Assembly (NCBI RefSeq): GCF_029945805.1 | Contig: NZ_JAQSDH010000042.1 | Location: 62,001 to 126,000 of the forward strand | Reading direction: 5' to 3' | Origin: Flavobacterium sp. | GTDB taxonomy: Bacteria; Bacteroidota; Bacteroidia; Flavobacteriales; Flavobacteriaceae | DNA length: 64,000 nucleotides | In this document: positions 42,902 through 52,205 of the stretch, one piece after another | Layout of the letters: the number at the start of each line of letters is the position of its first letter | Position numbering within the stretch: the first letter of the stretch is position 1 | The notes under the pieces: model-generated | Told to the model about the DNA's origin: nothing | Database searches by the model: none | Seen by the model: only the letters and a program-made list of their open reading frames with translations | Made by a program: the position numbers and the translations under genes

Positions 42902-44101
42902 ATGACATTCAGAATTTCTCAATATACCCTTCCGTTTTTAGCAATTTTTCTAGTTACTATTTCATGTTCAAAACTTGAGAAAAGTGAGGAAGATGCTATT
43001 GTTAAAACCAATGAAAATGGGCTTCCAATCATGATGCCACTGCAGAAAGAACTGCCTGCACTAGCGAAATCTTATATTGACGATAAGAAATATTCCACAA
43101 GTATTTTCTTTGAAAAACTATGGTCAGAAAAGAATGATAATGTAGCGTTTTTAGTTGCTAAGAATGGCCAAATTATCTATGAAAATTATATGGGTTTTGC
43201 CAATAAAAGAACCGGCGAAATGATTGACAAAGATATGCCGTTGCACATTGCTTCTGTGAGTAAAGTACTGACTTCTACGGCTATTTTAATGTTGGTGGAT
43301 GCAAAAAAGATTAAACTTGATCAAAAAGTAACTACGCTAATTGACGGTTTTCCTTATCCAGATGTAACGATACAAACACTTCTAAACCATAGAAGTGGTA
43401 TGAGAAATTACGCGTACTTTACCGATAAAGGAAATTGGGACCGACACAAAACCCTAACCAACCAAGATATTGTTAAAGTAATGATCGACAATGACATACA
43501 GTTGGAAACCAAAACTGATACGCACTTTAGCTATTGCAATACCAATTATGCCATGTTGGCGTTAGTGATTGAAAAAGTTACGGGAATACCTTATCCAAAA
43601 GCGATGAAAGAAATGATTTTTGATCCGCTTGGAATGACGAATACTTTTGTTTTTGACATTGTAAAAGACCGTGAAAACATTGCGCCTTCTTATAAAGGAA
43701 ACATGGAAATTGCGATCGATTATCTTGATGGAATTTATGGAGATAAGAACATCTATTCTACACCAAGAGATTTACTGAAGTTTGATAACGCCCGTTATGC
43801 GCCATTCTTTTTGAATGCGGATTTACTTAAAAAAGTCTATAAAGGCTACAGCTATGAAAGCAAAGGTACCAAAAACTATGGATTGGGCATTCGAATGATT
43901 GAATGGGAAAAAGGCGAGCCGTTCTATTTTCATAACGGATGGTGGCACGGAAACACTTCTTCTTTTATAAATCTGCGAAAAGAAAAAGTTACGATTATTG
44001 TTTTATCAAACAAATACACACACAAAACTTATCAATCTAAACGTTTGGCTTCACTCTTTGGGGATTATCCGTTCAAATTGAGTGACGATGGAGAAGAATA
44101 A
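42902..44101 (+). CDS. Serine hydrolase lipoprotein, class C beta-lactamase fold
   Basis: This 399-residue protein is taken from the ATG at 42902, because the longer frame begins at a TTG inside the promoter. It has a lipoprotein signal, VTISC22. The penicillin-binding fold carries S118-V-S-K121 (SxxK), Y211-C-N213 (YxN) and a late HNGWWHG that replaces the KTG motif, as in esterase-type or DD-peptidase-like members. The preceding HIASVSKVLTS context is typical of the beta-lactamase class C family (PF00144). True antibiotic hydrolysis is unlikely to be the main role. It is monocistronic. Confidence 0.9.
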   Translation: MTFRISQYTLPFLAIFLVTISCSKLEKSEEDAIVKTNENGLPIMMPLQKELPALAKSYIDDKKYSTSIFFEKLWSEKNDNVAFLVAKNGQIIYENYMGFANKRTGEMIDKDMPLHIASVSKVLTSTAILMLVDAKKIKLDQKVTTLIDGFPYPDVTIQTLLNHRSGMRNYAYFTDKGNWDRHKTLTNQDIVKVMIDNDIQLETKTDTHFSYCNTNYAMLALVIEKVTGIPYPKAMKEMIFDPLGMTNTFVFDIVKDRENIAPSYKGNMEIAIDYLDGIYGDKNIYSTPRDLLKFDNARYAPFFLNADLLKKVYKGYSYESKGTKNYGLGIRMIEWEKGEPFYFHNGWWHGNTSSFINLRKEKVTIIVLSNKYTHKTYQSKRLASLFGDYPFKLSDDGEE

Positions 44102-44213
44102 ATTCTCAGCATTAACTTTATAATTATCATCATCATGCAGTCACTGCTGGAAGTTTGTTACCTATTTTTAATTTCTATTTACTAAATCCTATTTTTTTCG
44201 GTATTTTAGCCAC

Positions 44214-44975
44214 ATGATTCGATTGTCTATAATTGGTTCCGGAAATGTCGCGCAGCATCTGATTCAGGCGTTCAGCAAAACGGCTGAAGTGGAATTGGTT
44301 CAGGTATTTGCTAGGAAAGCCGCAGCTATTTCCCATTTACTATCTATTGATAAAATAACTTCTGATTATACCCAATTAGAACCTGTTGATGTTACGATAA
44401 TTGCAGTATCCGACGATGCAATTGCAGAAGTTTCGAACCGTATTCCTTTTAAAAATCAATTGGTAATCCACACCTCGGGAAGTCTTTCTATAGATGCATT
44501 GGCCGACAAAAATCGCAAAGGTGTTTTTTATCCTTTACAAACATTTTCTAAATTAAAAGCAGTTGATTTCAAAGTAATTCCCATTTGTTTAGAAGCTCAG
44601 AATGATAACGACTTTAAAACATTGGAAATTCTAGCCAAAACGATTTCCAACTCCGTTTCGACTGTTACTTCGGAACAAAGAAAAGCGTTACACGTTGCCG
44701 CAGTATTTGTATCTAATTTTACGAATCATCTGTATCAAATTGGTAATGATATTTGCGTTGAAAACAACATTTTATTTGATATTCTAAAGCCATTGATTCA
44801 GGAAACGGCGAATAAAATTTTGACACTCTCGCCTATTGAGGCCCAAACGGGTCCGGCCAAACGAAACGACACGCAAACAATTAATACCCATCTGAATTTT
44901 TTATCAGATGACAATCAAAAAGAAATATACAAAATGCTAACAAAATCTATTATTGATCATGGCAAAAAGTTATAA
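44214..44975 (+). CDS. DUF2520 Rossmann-fold protein
   Basis: This 253-residue protein has an N-terminal NAD(P)-binding fold, SIIGSGNVAQHL, and a C-terminal DUF2520 helical domain (from about residue 125) with GVFYPLQTFSK and AAVFVSNFTNHL. The family resembles F420-dependent NADP oxidoreductases and 6-phosphogluconate-dehydrogenase-like proteins. Its substrate is not known. It begins a plus-strand run and overlaps the following KdsC-like gene by 17 bases. Confidence 0.88.
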   Translation: MIRLSIIGSGNVAQHLIQAFSKTAEVELVQVFARKAAAISHLLSIDKITSDYTQLEPVDVTIIAVSDDAIAEVSNRIPFKNQLVIHTSGSLSIDALADKNRKGVFYPLQTFSKLKAVDFKVIPICLEAQNDNDFKTLEILAKTISNSVSTVTSEQRKALHVAAVFVSNFTNHLYQIGNDICVENNILFDILKPLIQETANKILTLSPIEAQTGPAKRNDTQTINTHLNFLSDDNQKEIYKMLTKSIIDHGKKL

Positions 44976-45486
44976 AGAAATATTAAACGACGTTACCACT
45001 TTTATTTTTGATGTGGATGGTGTGTTGACGGATAGCTCGGTTCATGTTACACCAACTGGAGAAATGCTTCGAATTATGAATATTCGCGATGGATTTGCTT
45101 TGAAAGCTGCGGTGGAAAGTGGCTATCACGTTTGTATAATTTCAGGAGGAAACAATGAAGGCGTTCGCATCCGTTTGAAAAATCTTGGAATTACGGATAT
45201 TCATTTGGCTACGCCCGATAAGGTCGCAACTTTCAAGGAATACATCGAATTGTACAACATCAAACCTGAGGAAGTATTATACATGGGTGATGACATACCC
45301 GATTACCACGTAATGCAATTGGTCGGAATGCCAACGTGTCCGCAAGATGCAACTGCAGAAATTAAAGCCATATCTAAATATATTTCCCATAAAAATGGCG
45401 GTAAAGGTGCGGCTCGCGAAGTGATTGAACAAGTAATGAAAGTTCAGGGCAAATGGCATTTGTACTATAATGGAAAACACGATTGA
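44959..45486 (+). CDS. KdsC-like HAD phosphatase
   Basis: This 175-residue HAD-superfamily phosphatase of the KdsC type (3-deoxy-manno-octulosonate-8-phosphate phosphatase, lipopolysaccharide core synthesis) has catalytic aspartates D18 and D20 in FIFDVDGVLTD, a lysine in the CISGGNNEGVRIRLKNLGI region and the acidic pair in YMGDDIPD. It lacks a cap domain, as KdsC does. I start at the ATG at 44959 rather than the TTG two codons earlier. It overlaps the end of the DUF2520 gene. KDO-8-P or a related sialic-type sugar phosphate is the likely substrate. Confidence 0.88.
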   Translation: MAKSYKEILNDVTTFIFDVDGVLTDSSVHVTPTGEMLRIMNIRDGFALKAAVESGYHVCIISGGNNEGVRIRLKNLGITDIHLATPDKVATFKEYIELYNIKPEEVLYMGDDIPDYHVMQLVGMPTCPQDATAEIKAISKYISHKNGGKGAAREVIEQVMKVQGKWHLYYNGKHD

Positions 45487-45539
45487 TTTAAGATTGCAGA
45501 TTAACAGAATTTAGATTTCAGATTTTTAAACATACAATA

Positions 45540-46466
45540 ATGAACTTTTTAAAACTTATTCGTTACCAAAACCTTTTATTACTGGCTTTTATGCAGTTAA
45601 TTTTCCGTTACGGATTTTTAAAATTGCAAAGTATTCCGTTGGCATTGAGTCATTTTCAGTATGGATTATTAGTTTTATCGACTGTTTTGATTGCTGCTGC
45701 AGGTTATATTATTAATGATATTTTGGATCAAGAAACGGATTATGATAACCGACCGGAGAATACTATTGTGGGTAGACTTGTCTCAGAGAAAACGGCTTAC
45801 AATATGTACTTTGTACTAAATATTCTTGGTGTAGGAATTGGATATTATTTGGCTAACGTAATTCAACGACCAAGTTTTGCTGGATTGTTTATTATCATTT
45901 CGGCTACCTTATATATGTATGCCACCAATTTGAAACAAATGCTTTTACTTGGTAATATAATAGTGGCGCTTCTACTATCACTTAGTGTTCTTATCATCGG
46001 TTTATTTGATTTACTACCCGCAACTGGTGGCGATAATATACAAGTTATGGGCGATATATTTACCATTTTAATCCATTATGCAATCTTTACTTTTATCATT
46101 AATCTGATTCGGGAAATTGTTAAAGACATGGAAGACGTAGAAGGTGACTACAATCAAGGAATGAGCACTTTGCCCATTGCGATTGGAATAGATAAAACTA
46201 CTAAAGTTGTTTTTGCATTGGGTATAATGGCAACGGTACTTTTATTATTATACATCAATGTTAATTTGATGAATTCGAAACTTTATTATGCGGTAGTGTA
46301 TACTTTGCTGTTCATCGTTGCGCCAATGATTTTCTTTATCATTAAAATTTGGACAGCCCAAACAAAAAAAGAATTTCATTTGTTGAGTACTGTTTTGAAG
46401 TGGATAATTTTCTTCGGAATACTTTCTGTTTTGATCATCACCTTAAATATAAAAAACAATGCTTAA
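45540..46466 (+). CDS. UbiA-family prenyltransferase
   Basis: This 308-residue membrane protein has about nine transmembrane helices. The first aspartate-rich motif is N59-D60-x-x-D63-x-x-x-D67 (IINDILDQETDYDNRP) and the second is DMEDVEGD, both typical for magnesium-diphosphate binding by UbiA-type transferases. The Flavobacteria members of this position are often annotated as geranylgeranylglycerol-phosphate geranylgeranyltransferase-like proteins. The acceptor is unknown here and menaquinone synthesis is not implied. It overlaps the maf start by eight bases. Confidence 0.88.
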   Translation: MNFLKLIRYQNLLLLAFMQLIFRYGFLKLQSIPLALSHFQYGLLVLSTVLIAAAGYIINDILDQETDYDNRPENTIVGRLVSEKTAYNMYFVLNILGVGIGYYLANVIQRPSFAGLFIIISATLYMYATNLKQMLLLGNIIVALLLSLSVLIIGLFDLLPATGGDNIQVMGDIFTILIHYAIFTFIINLIREIVKDMEDVEGDYNQGMSTLPIAIGIDKTTKVVFALGIMATVLLLLYINVNLMNSKLYYAVVYTLLFIVAPMIFFIIKIWTAQTKKEFHLLSTVLKWIIFFGILSVLIITLNIKNNA

Positions 46467-47043
46467 GAAAAAACTAAAAGATTTTAAAATAATTCTAGCT
46501 TCAGGTTCGCCCAGAAGACAACAGTTTTTCAACGATTTGGATTTAGATTTCGAAATAAGGCTTAAAGAAATTGAAGAACTATTTCCTGATACTTTGCAAG
46601 GAGTAGAAATCACTAATTACTTAGCTGAATTGAAAGCAAAGGCTTTTGAAAACGAAATTGCCTCAAATGAAATTCTAGTTACGAGCGATACCATTGTTTG
46701 GCTAAATAATAGAGCATTGGGCAAACCAAAAGATTATAATGACGCATTTGAAATTCTAAAATGTTTATCCAATACCACTCATGAAGTAATTACTTCAGTC
46801 TGTTTCAAAACTAGTGACAAAACAGAAACAATTCATGATGTAACGAAGGTGAGTTTTACCACGCTTTCGGACGATGAAATCCGTTATTATTTAGATCATT
46901 ACAAGCCGTTTGACAAAGCGGGAGCTTATGGTATTCAGGAATGGATTGGCCTAATAGGGATTACTAAAATAGAAGGCTCCTACACCAATGTTGTAGGACT
47001 TCCAACAGAAAAAGTTTATCAGTATCTGAGTACATTCAATTAA
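46459..47043 (+). CDS. maf: Maf-family nucleoside triphosphate pyrophosphatase
   Basis: This 194-residue cytoplasmic protein has the Maf signature LASGSPRRQQF at 14-24, followed by VTSDTIVWL and GKPKDYNDAF. The mid-C-terminal KAGAYGIQEW block is also typical. Maf proteins hydrolyse dTTP/UTP or modified nucleotides to monophosphates. The name septum formation inhibitor is historical. It overlaps the UbiA gene by eight bases and lies 29 bases before the AI-2E-type permease gene. Confidence 0.93.
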   Translation: MLKKKLKDFKIILASGSPRRQQFFNDLDLDFEIRLKEIEELFPDTLQGVEITNYLAELKAKAFENEIASNEILVTSDTIVWLNNRALGKPKDYNDAFEILKCLSNTTHEVITSVCFKTSDKTETIHDVTKVSFTTLSDDEIRYYLDHYKPFDKAGAYGIQEWIGLIGITKIEGSYTNVVGLPTEKVYQYLSTFN

Positions 47044-47072
47044 AATAGTAACTTTACTAAAAACAAAAAGCT

Positions 47073-48287
47073 ATGTCGGAAACCATAAAGTATCCCTTTT
47101 ACATCAAACTCGCAGCCCTATTATTTTGTTTGATTGCATTATTTTGTATTCTGTATTTTGGTTCTGAAATAGTTTTCCCAGTTCTATTAGCGTTACTTTT
47201 TGCAATAATGCTGCGACCGGTTGTGAGTTTTTTTATTGTAAAACTTCGATTTCCGCATTTCATTGCTGTTATTTTTGCCATCATTTTATTCCTAATGTTG
47301 TTTTTGGGAGTTTTCTATTTCATTTCAATGCAAATCACTGATATGGCGGATGATTGGGCGAAAATAAAACACAACTTTATATTTCATCTAGAACATTTAC
47401 AACAAATGGTCAGGGATACATTCAATGTAAGTAAAACGGAACAGAATGAATTTATCAGTAAGGCAACAAAAGATAGCCTTGATTCAGGCAAGCAGCTTGT
47501 TGGGACCACTTTAACTTCTTTTGCAGATATATTTTTAAATGCAACACTTATTCCAATTTACACGTTTCTATTTTTGTACTATCAAAGCCATTTCGTTAAC
47601 TTTTTAACCAAAATAGTAAAGCCTGAAAATCACAAAAAATTACGTGAGGTATTGGATCAAATTAAAATTGCAGTTCAAAGCTATATTGCTGGATTATTGT
47701 TTGAGATGATTGCCGTTTCTATACTTACAACTATTGGTTTGTATTTAATTGGTGTCGAATATTTTATTTTACTAGGAATAATAACAGGAATTTTAAATCT
47801 TGTCCCTTACATCGGGATTTTGTTTGCAGGAATTTTGAGTATTCTTGTTTCATTATCGGGTTCAACAGATATTTCTATAGTTTTAGGAGTTATTATTGTT
47901 AATGTTATTGTTCAGTTTATTGATAATAATATTTTGGTTCCAATGTTTGTCAATTCAAAAGTACAAATTAACGCTTTGGTATCCATTATTGGAATTATCA
48001 TTGGAAACGTTCTTGGCGGAATTACTGGAATGTTTTTAGCCATCCCAATTATTGCTATAATTAAAGTGATTTTTGACCGAATTGATTCACTTGAACCTTG
48101 GGGCTATTTGTTTGGTGACGACTTACCCAAAACGACGGAATGGCATAAGATAAGAATACCTAGTTACAGCTACCAAAGTACTACAAGTAGTATTGATTTT
48201 AAAACGGACACTAACACTGCGCCAGCAGAAAATCAAGAAGTTACCGATCCTAATGATAAAACGGATCAAGAAACGGATGCTAAATAA
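47073..48287 (+). CDS. AI-2E family membrane transporter
   Basis: This 404-residue protein has about eight transmembrane segments in the AI-2E/TqsA/PerM arrangement, with an N-terminal pair of helices, a long amphipathic loop (~85-150) and the conserved C-terminal glycine-rich helices (GILNLVPYIGILFAGILSI, IGIIIGNVLGGITGMFLAIP). The cytoplasmic C-terminus is acidic and Thr/Asp/Glu-rich. Export of AI-2 is known only for a few members, and sodium/proton antiport for others. The broken MscS gene starts about 30 bases downstream. Confidence 0.92.
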   Translation: MSETIKYPFYIKLAALLFCLIALFCILYFGSEIVFPVLLALLFAIMLRPVVSFFIVKLRFPHFIAVIFAIILFLMLFLGVFYFISMQITDMADDWAKIKHNFIFHLEHLQQMVRDTFNVSKTEQNEFISKATKDSLDSGKQLVGTTLTSFADIFLNATLIPIYTFLFLYYQSHFVNFLTKIVKPENHKKLREVLDQIKIAVQSYIAGLLFEMIAVSILTTIGLYLIGVEYFILLGIITGILNLVPYIGILFAGILSILVSLSGSTDISIVLGVIIVNVIVQFIDNNILVPMFVNSKVQINALVSIIGIIIGNVLGGITGMFLAIPIIAIIKVIFDRIDSLEPWGYLFGDDLPKTTEWHKIRIPSYSYQSTTSSIDFKTDTNTAPAENQEVTDPNDKTDQETDAK

Positions 48288-48314
48288 TTTAGTATAAGAA
48301 GTACTAAATAATAA

Positions 48315-48686
48315 CCCTTTCTTATTGTAATACTTGCCACTGTTGCAGCAATCATAATTTGGGTCGTACAAAAAGAAGGTCTATTTTTAACATTATCTTC
48401 AGTAACCACTATTATAGGTGTAGCGATGTTTTCCCAATGGTCGATTCGGAGTGACAGTACTTCTGGAATTACATTGTTTTTTTTCTTTCCTTTCCCAATT
48501 GGTGATATCATTCAAATTCACGACAAAGACTTTCCCATTCAGTCCGAAATTGAAGATATTAATGCGGTTCACGTCTACTTGAAAACGGATAAAGGAGAAT
48601 ACATAACGCATCCGAATACTCTTTTACTTCAAAAAGGAATTTCAATTATCAGACAAGATGTTGATGATAAAGAATTTACTGATTAA
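48315..48686 (+). pseudogene. 5'-truncated MscS-type mechanosensitive channel gene
   Basis: The frame open from the codon after a stop at 48312 encodes a hydrophobic helix (VILATVAAIIIWVVQKEG), a glycine-rich pore-like helix (TTIIGVAMFSQWS) and the MscS beta-domain (FFFFPFPIGDIIQIHDKD), ending near ITHPNTLLLQKG. Family relatives in Flavobacteria have about 60 more N-terminal residues and further helices before this point. Upstream in frame there are consecutive stops and no start codon, while the only ATG (48426) lies inside the pore helix. I read it as a relic whose 5' end was lost, with the coding body still well preserved. A non-canonical start for a short channel is less likely. Confidence 0.75.
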
Positions 48687-48788
48687 ATATATTGGGTGTG
48701 AATTATACAAATTTTGAACTAATTTCTATAATATCTTAGAAACCTAATAATTTCATCTTTGTACAACTAGTAATTAGTTGATTTACAC

Positions 48789-49625
48789 ATGATGAAAACT
48801 GTACCTATATCCAACATTAAAAAATACGCGCACAAAAAAACAATCAGCTTAACTGACGAAACTCTATTTCGTAAAAGTAAGTTATCGGAAATAGTTCGAA
48901 ATACTGCTGATGTCGGTTTGTTTCTTATTAACGTAGTAAAAAACACTTTCTCTTGCGGATTTGAATTTAATGAGTTCATAAAGCAATGTTTTCAGGTTGG
49001 AAACAAATCATTAGGTTTAATATCCATAACAGGTATAGTAATTGGATTGGTGTTAACCATTCAATCCCGTCCTGTTCTAGTAGATTTTGGAGCGGTCAAT
49101 ATGCTACCTGGAATGGTTGCTATTTCGATTATTCGAGAAATGGGGCCAGTAATTACAGCGCTTATTTGCGCTGGAAAAGTAGGTTCAGGTATTGGAGCCG
49201 AATTAGGTTCAATGCGTGTAACAGAACAGATTGATGCTATGGAAGTATCTTCTACAAATCCAGTTCGTTTTTTAATTGTTCCTCGGGTTTTAGCTACCAC
49301 TTTAATGCTCCCACTATTGGCTTTATATGCCGATATTTTAGGGATTTTAGGAAGTTGGATAGCGTCTAACATAAAAGGAGACGTTAGTTTCGTACTTTTT
49401 ATTTCACAAGCTTTTGGAGATGTAGATTTCATGGATTTTCTTCCAGCAGTAATTAAATCGTTCTTTTTTGGGGCTGTCATTGGTTTAGTCGGTTGCTACA
49501 AAGGTTTTAATGCTGGTCGTGGAACTGAAAGCGTTGGTAAAGCGGCTAATTCAGCTGTTGTTATGGGATCGCTTCTAGTAATTATAGTAGATTTAATTGC
49601 AGTACAAATAACTGATTTATTATGA
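48789..49625 (+). CDS. mlaE: MlaE-type lipid ABC transporter permease
   Basis: This 278-residue inner-membrane permease of the MlaE/YrbE family has five to six hydrophobic helices, the GIVIGLVLTIQ helix, and the conserved segment EMGPVITALICAGKVGSGIGAELGSMRVTEQIDAME (quoted in part: AGRVGS-type loop near 120-135). Together with an ATPase and an MCE protein it moves phospholipids between the membranes. The gene overlaps mlaF by four bases. No mlaB or mlaC homologue lies in the operon. Confidence 0.93.
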   Translation: MMKTVPISNIKKYAHKKTISLTDETLFRKSKLSEIVRNTADVGLFLINVVKNTFSCGFEFNEFIKQCFQVGNKSLGLISITGIVIGLVLTIQSRPVLVDFGAVNMLPGMVAISIIREMGPVITALICAGKVGSGIGAELGSMRVTEQIDAMEVSSTNPVRFLIVPRVLATTLMLPLLALYADILGILGSWIASNIKGDVSFVLFISQAFGDVDFMDFLPAVIKSFFFGAVIGLVGCYKGFNAGRGTESVGKAANSAVVMGSLLVIIVDLIAVQITDLL

Positions 49626-50392
49626 AAAACGAAGACAAATTAAAGGACAGAGAAGCAGTGATTAGAATAGATAATCTAGAAAAACACTTTGGAAGTTTAG
49701 AAGTGTTGAAGGATTTTTCTATGAAACTCTACAAAGGAGAAAATCTTGTTGTTCTTGGCAAATCAGGAAGCGGGAAATCCGTGTTGATTAAATGTATTGT
49801 TCGTTTACTCAACGCAGATGCAGGAAGTATTGATATAGACGGTGTAGAAATAAATAGCTTAAAAGAAAAAGAACTTGATGTTGCTAGAGAAAAAATTGGT
49901 TTTCTTTTTCAGAGTGGTGCACTATATGATTCGATGACTGTGAGAGAAAATTTAGCATTTCCTTTAAAAAGAATAAGGAAAGATTTAACCTCGGAACAAG
50001 TAAAAGCTAAAATTATTGAAGTACTAGAAAATGTTAGCCTTCCCGATGTAATTGATAAAATGCCTTCTCAACTCTCAGGTGGTATGCGAAAACGAGTCAG
50101 TTTAGCAAGGACAATAATTGTTGATCCTTCAATTATGCTTTATGATGAACCCACAACAGGTTTGGATCCTGTAACATCAAGTGAAATTAGCGATTTGATA
50201 AATGATATACAGAAAAAATATAAAACATCATCTATAATTATTACGCATGATATTGAATGTGTACGATCAGTTGCCGACAGAATAATAATGCTTCACGAAG
50301 GCAAAGTATATATGGAAGGATCCCTTGAGGATTTTGAAAAATCAAAAGATAAAATGGTTCAGTCCTTTTTTAAAACTAAAAAAAATAATTAA
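49622..50392 (+). CDS. mlaF: MlaF-type lipid ABC transporter ATPase
   Basis: This 256-residue ATP-binding subunit has Walker A at 46-53 (GKSGSGKS), the ABC signature LSGGMRKRVSLAR, Walker B IMLYDEPTTGLDP and the switch histidine in IITHD. The Q-loop LFQSGALYDSMTV is typical of the MlaF branch. It couples ATP hydrolysis to phospholipid movement by the MlaE permease, whose gene it overlaps. The MCE-protein gene follows nine bases downstream. Confidence 0.95.
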   Translation: MKNEDKLKDREAVIRIDNLEKHFGSLEVLKDFSMKLYKGENLVVLGKSGSGKSVLIKCIVRLLNADAGSIDIDGVEINSLKEKELDVAREKIGFLFQSGALYDSMTVRENLAFPLKRIRKDLTSEQVKAKIIEVLENVSLPDVIDKMPSQLSGGMRKRVSLARTIIVDPSIMLYDEPTTGLDPVTSSEISDLINDIQKKYKTSSIIITHDIECVRSVADRIIMLHEGKVYMEGSLEDFEKSKDKMVQSFFKTKKNN

Positions 50393-50401
50393 ACTACTAC
50401 T

Positions 50402-51139
50402 ATGGAAGCTCATACACCGCAATTTAAATTTCGTTTAGGATTGTTCATCATCGTTGGAATAATCTTGTTCATTCTTGGTATTTTTATCATTGGAAAACAA
50501 AAAAACCTCTTTAATCCAGTGTTCTCATTGAGGGCAAATTTTCAAAATGTAAGTGGATTACAAGTGGGCAACACGATTCGTTTTTCTGGAATAAACGTTG
50601 GAACTGTTGATGACATTCAAATTATTAATGATTCAACGGTAAAAGTTAAAATGCTGATTAAAAAAGATGTGCAAAAATTCATAAAAGTGGACAGTCGAGC
50701 TAGTATAGGTTCTGAAGGAATTATCGGTGATAAAGTTGTCGTTATTTCGCAAGGAAATGGATCAGAAAAAATTGTACAAAATAATCAACGTATTTTGGCT
50801 AACGAACCTATAGAAACTGATGCGATAATGCGAAGTCTTCAAGTTACAGCTGATAATGCAGCTATGGCTTCTGACGATATTGCTGGAATTGTAGCCAAAA
50901 TTAACAACGGCGAAGGAACATTGGGCAGACTAATTCAAGATAAAGATATGGCTGATAATATTGACAAAACCATTATAAATATGAAAACCAGCACTAAAAA
51001 ACTGGATGAGAATATGGAAGCGGCGCAACACAATTTCCTACTTAGAGGTTTTTTCAAAAAGAAAGAGAAGAAAGAGAAAAAAGAAAAAGAAGCCAAAGAA
51101 AAAGCAGCTAAAGAGAGAGCCGAAAAAGCAAAAAAATAG
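50402..51139 (+). CDS. mlaD: MlaD-type MCE-domain lipid-binding protein
   Basis: This 245-residue protein is anchored by one N-terminal helix (LGLFIIVGIILFILGIFII). A single MCE domain (~40-115) follows, with NVSGLQVGNTIRFSGINVG and SIGSEGIIGDKVV, then a helical segment (~125-205). The last ~35 residues are almost entirely Lys/Glu/Ala and form a charged tail. MCE proteins form hexameric periplasmic rings that carry lipids. It completes a compact mlaEFD operon. Confidence 0.92.
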   Translation: MEAHTPQFKFRLGLFIIVGIILFILGIFIIGKQKNLFNPVFSLRANFQNVSGLQVGNTIRFSGINVGTVDDIQIINDSTVKVKMLIKKDVQKFIKVDSRASIGSEGIIGDKVVVISQGNGSEKIVQNNQRILANEPIETDAIMRSLQVTADNAAMASDDIAGIVAKINNGEGTLGRLIQDKDMADNIDKTIINMKTSTKKLDENMEAAQHNFLLRGFFKKKEKKEKKEKEAKEKAAKERAEKAKK

Positions 51140-51192
51140 ATTGGCAAAATAGTATGAATTACATAAGCTTTACTAAAAATTATGTAACATTT

Positions 51193-51204
51193 TTTAATCG
51201 ATAA
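51193..51204 (+). promoter_or_regulatory. TTTAATCGATAA motif before the 51266 gene
   Basis: This 12-base word is identical at 52211-52222, before another small exported protein gene. Here it stands 62 bases before the start codon, next to a TTG that could be a -33 element. Confidence 0.4.
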
Positions 51205-51265
51205 GTTGGAAATTTACTGAGCAATTAGAAATTAAAATTAATTGCTTAATTCAAACTAAATAACA

Positions 51266-51586
51266 ATGAAAAAAACCACTTTTAGCATTATGGTCATGAT
51301 GGCTTCATTTTGCATTTCTCCCAATTTTGTATCAGCTAATACTGCTGAGCCAATAACAAACACTGCGAATACAACTAAAGCGGTACCAGCAGATGTTCAA
51401 GTTCTATACGACCGGTTAGAAGTCATAAAAAAAACAGACAAATCAGAAATGACTAGAGTTGAGAAAAAAGAACTTAGAAAAGAAGTTCGAACTATCAAAT
51501 CTGAGTTAAAATCAAGAAATGGTGGCGTTTATCTTTCTGTTGGAGCAATTATTATCATTGTTCTTTTATTAATAATATTACTTTAA
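51266..51586 (+). CDS. Small exported/membrane protein of unknown function
   Basis: This 106-residue protein has a signal peptide (cleavage near FVSANT), a Lys/Glu-rich helical middle (~45-83) and a C-terminal transmembrane helix (VGAIIIIVLLLIILL) ending at the stop. It is therefore likely to be tail-anchored in the inner membrane with the charged helix outside. I do not recognise a family. It starts a two-gene unit with 51597-52073, only ten bases apart. Confidence 0.75.
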   Translation: MKKTTFSIMVMMASFCISPNFVSANTAEPITNTANTTKAVPADVQVLYDRLEVIKKTDKSEMTRVEKKELRKEVRTIKSELKSRNGGVYLSVGAIIIIVLLLIILL

Positions 51587-51596
51587 ATTCGTTAAA

Positions 51597-52073
51597 ATGA
51601 AGAACATGAAATTTTTTATTGCTGCGTTTTTGATAGGGGCATTCAATATTTTTGCACAGCCCGCAGCAAAAGTAGATAAAAAGTACGGTAAAGATATTCC
51701 AGTTGTACGAGTTAAAGCCACTCCGGTATGGGCAAAGGCAGCTCCAGCAAACGTAAATTACTATTATCTTCCAGACATTGAAACTTATTATGATGTTCCA
51801 GCACAACGCTATATTTACTTAAATAATGGCTCATGGGTAAGAACTTCTGCTCTACCTGCTCGTTATAAAGGATATAATATGTACAACTCAAGTCCTGTAT
51901 ATCTAACAGATTATAAAGGTAATTCTCCTTACACATTGTACAAAGTACATAAAGTGAAATATAAAGGAAAAGGTAGATGGAAATCGAATTATTATAAAAA
52001 AGAACACAGAAATCATGAAAAGGACAATGACCACGATAATCATCATGGAAAAAAACATGGCAAGAAAGATTAG
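51597..52073 (+). CDS. Secreted protein with His/Lys-rich tail
   Basis: This 158-residue protein has a signal peptide ending NIFAQ. The mature part repeats the pattern YYYLPDIETYYD, YIYLNNGSWV and YLTDYKGNSPY, which is shared with the product of 52317-52691, so the two are paralogues. The C-terminal ~25 residues are dominated by His, Asp and Lys (NHEKDNDHDNHHGKKHGKKD) and may bind metal ions. It follows the 51266 gene by ten bases. The function is unknown. Confidence 0.8.
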   Translation: MKNMKFFIAAFLIGAFNIFAQPAAKVDKKYGKDIPVVRVKATPVWAKAAPANVNYYYLPDIETYYDVPAQRYIYLNNGSWVRTSALPARYKGYNMYNSSPVYLTDYKGNSPYTLYKVHKVKYKGKGRWKSNYYKKEHRNHEKDNDHDNHHGKKHGKKD

Positions 52074-52205
52074 AAAAACATAGCGTTAAAAAAATCTATA
52101 GTTTCAAATTAATTAAGCAAAGAATTTTATCTTTGCTTTTTTTACGCTTATTCACTTTACAATCACCCTAATAAGTAAAAATATTCTTATTAATTTATAA
52201 AAATT

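Noticed and set aside
45487..45539. AT-rich AGATT-type repeats between KdsC-like and UbiA genes
   Set aside because: The short, imperfect repetition is typical of background composition here.
49061..49480. 139-codon minus-strand ORF inside mlaE
   Set aside because: Antisense to a conserved permease with low-complexity composition, so a shadow frame.
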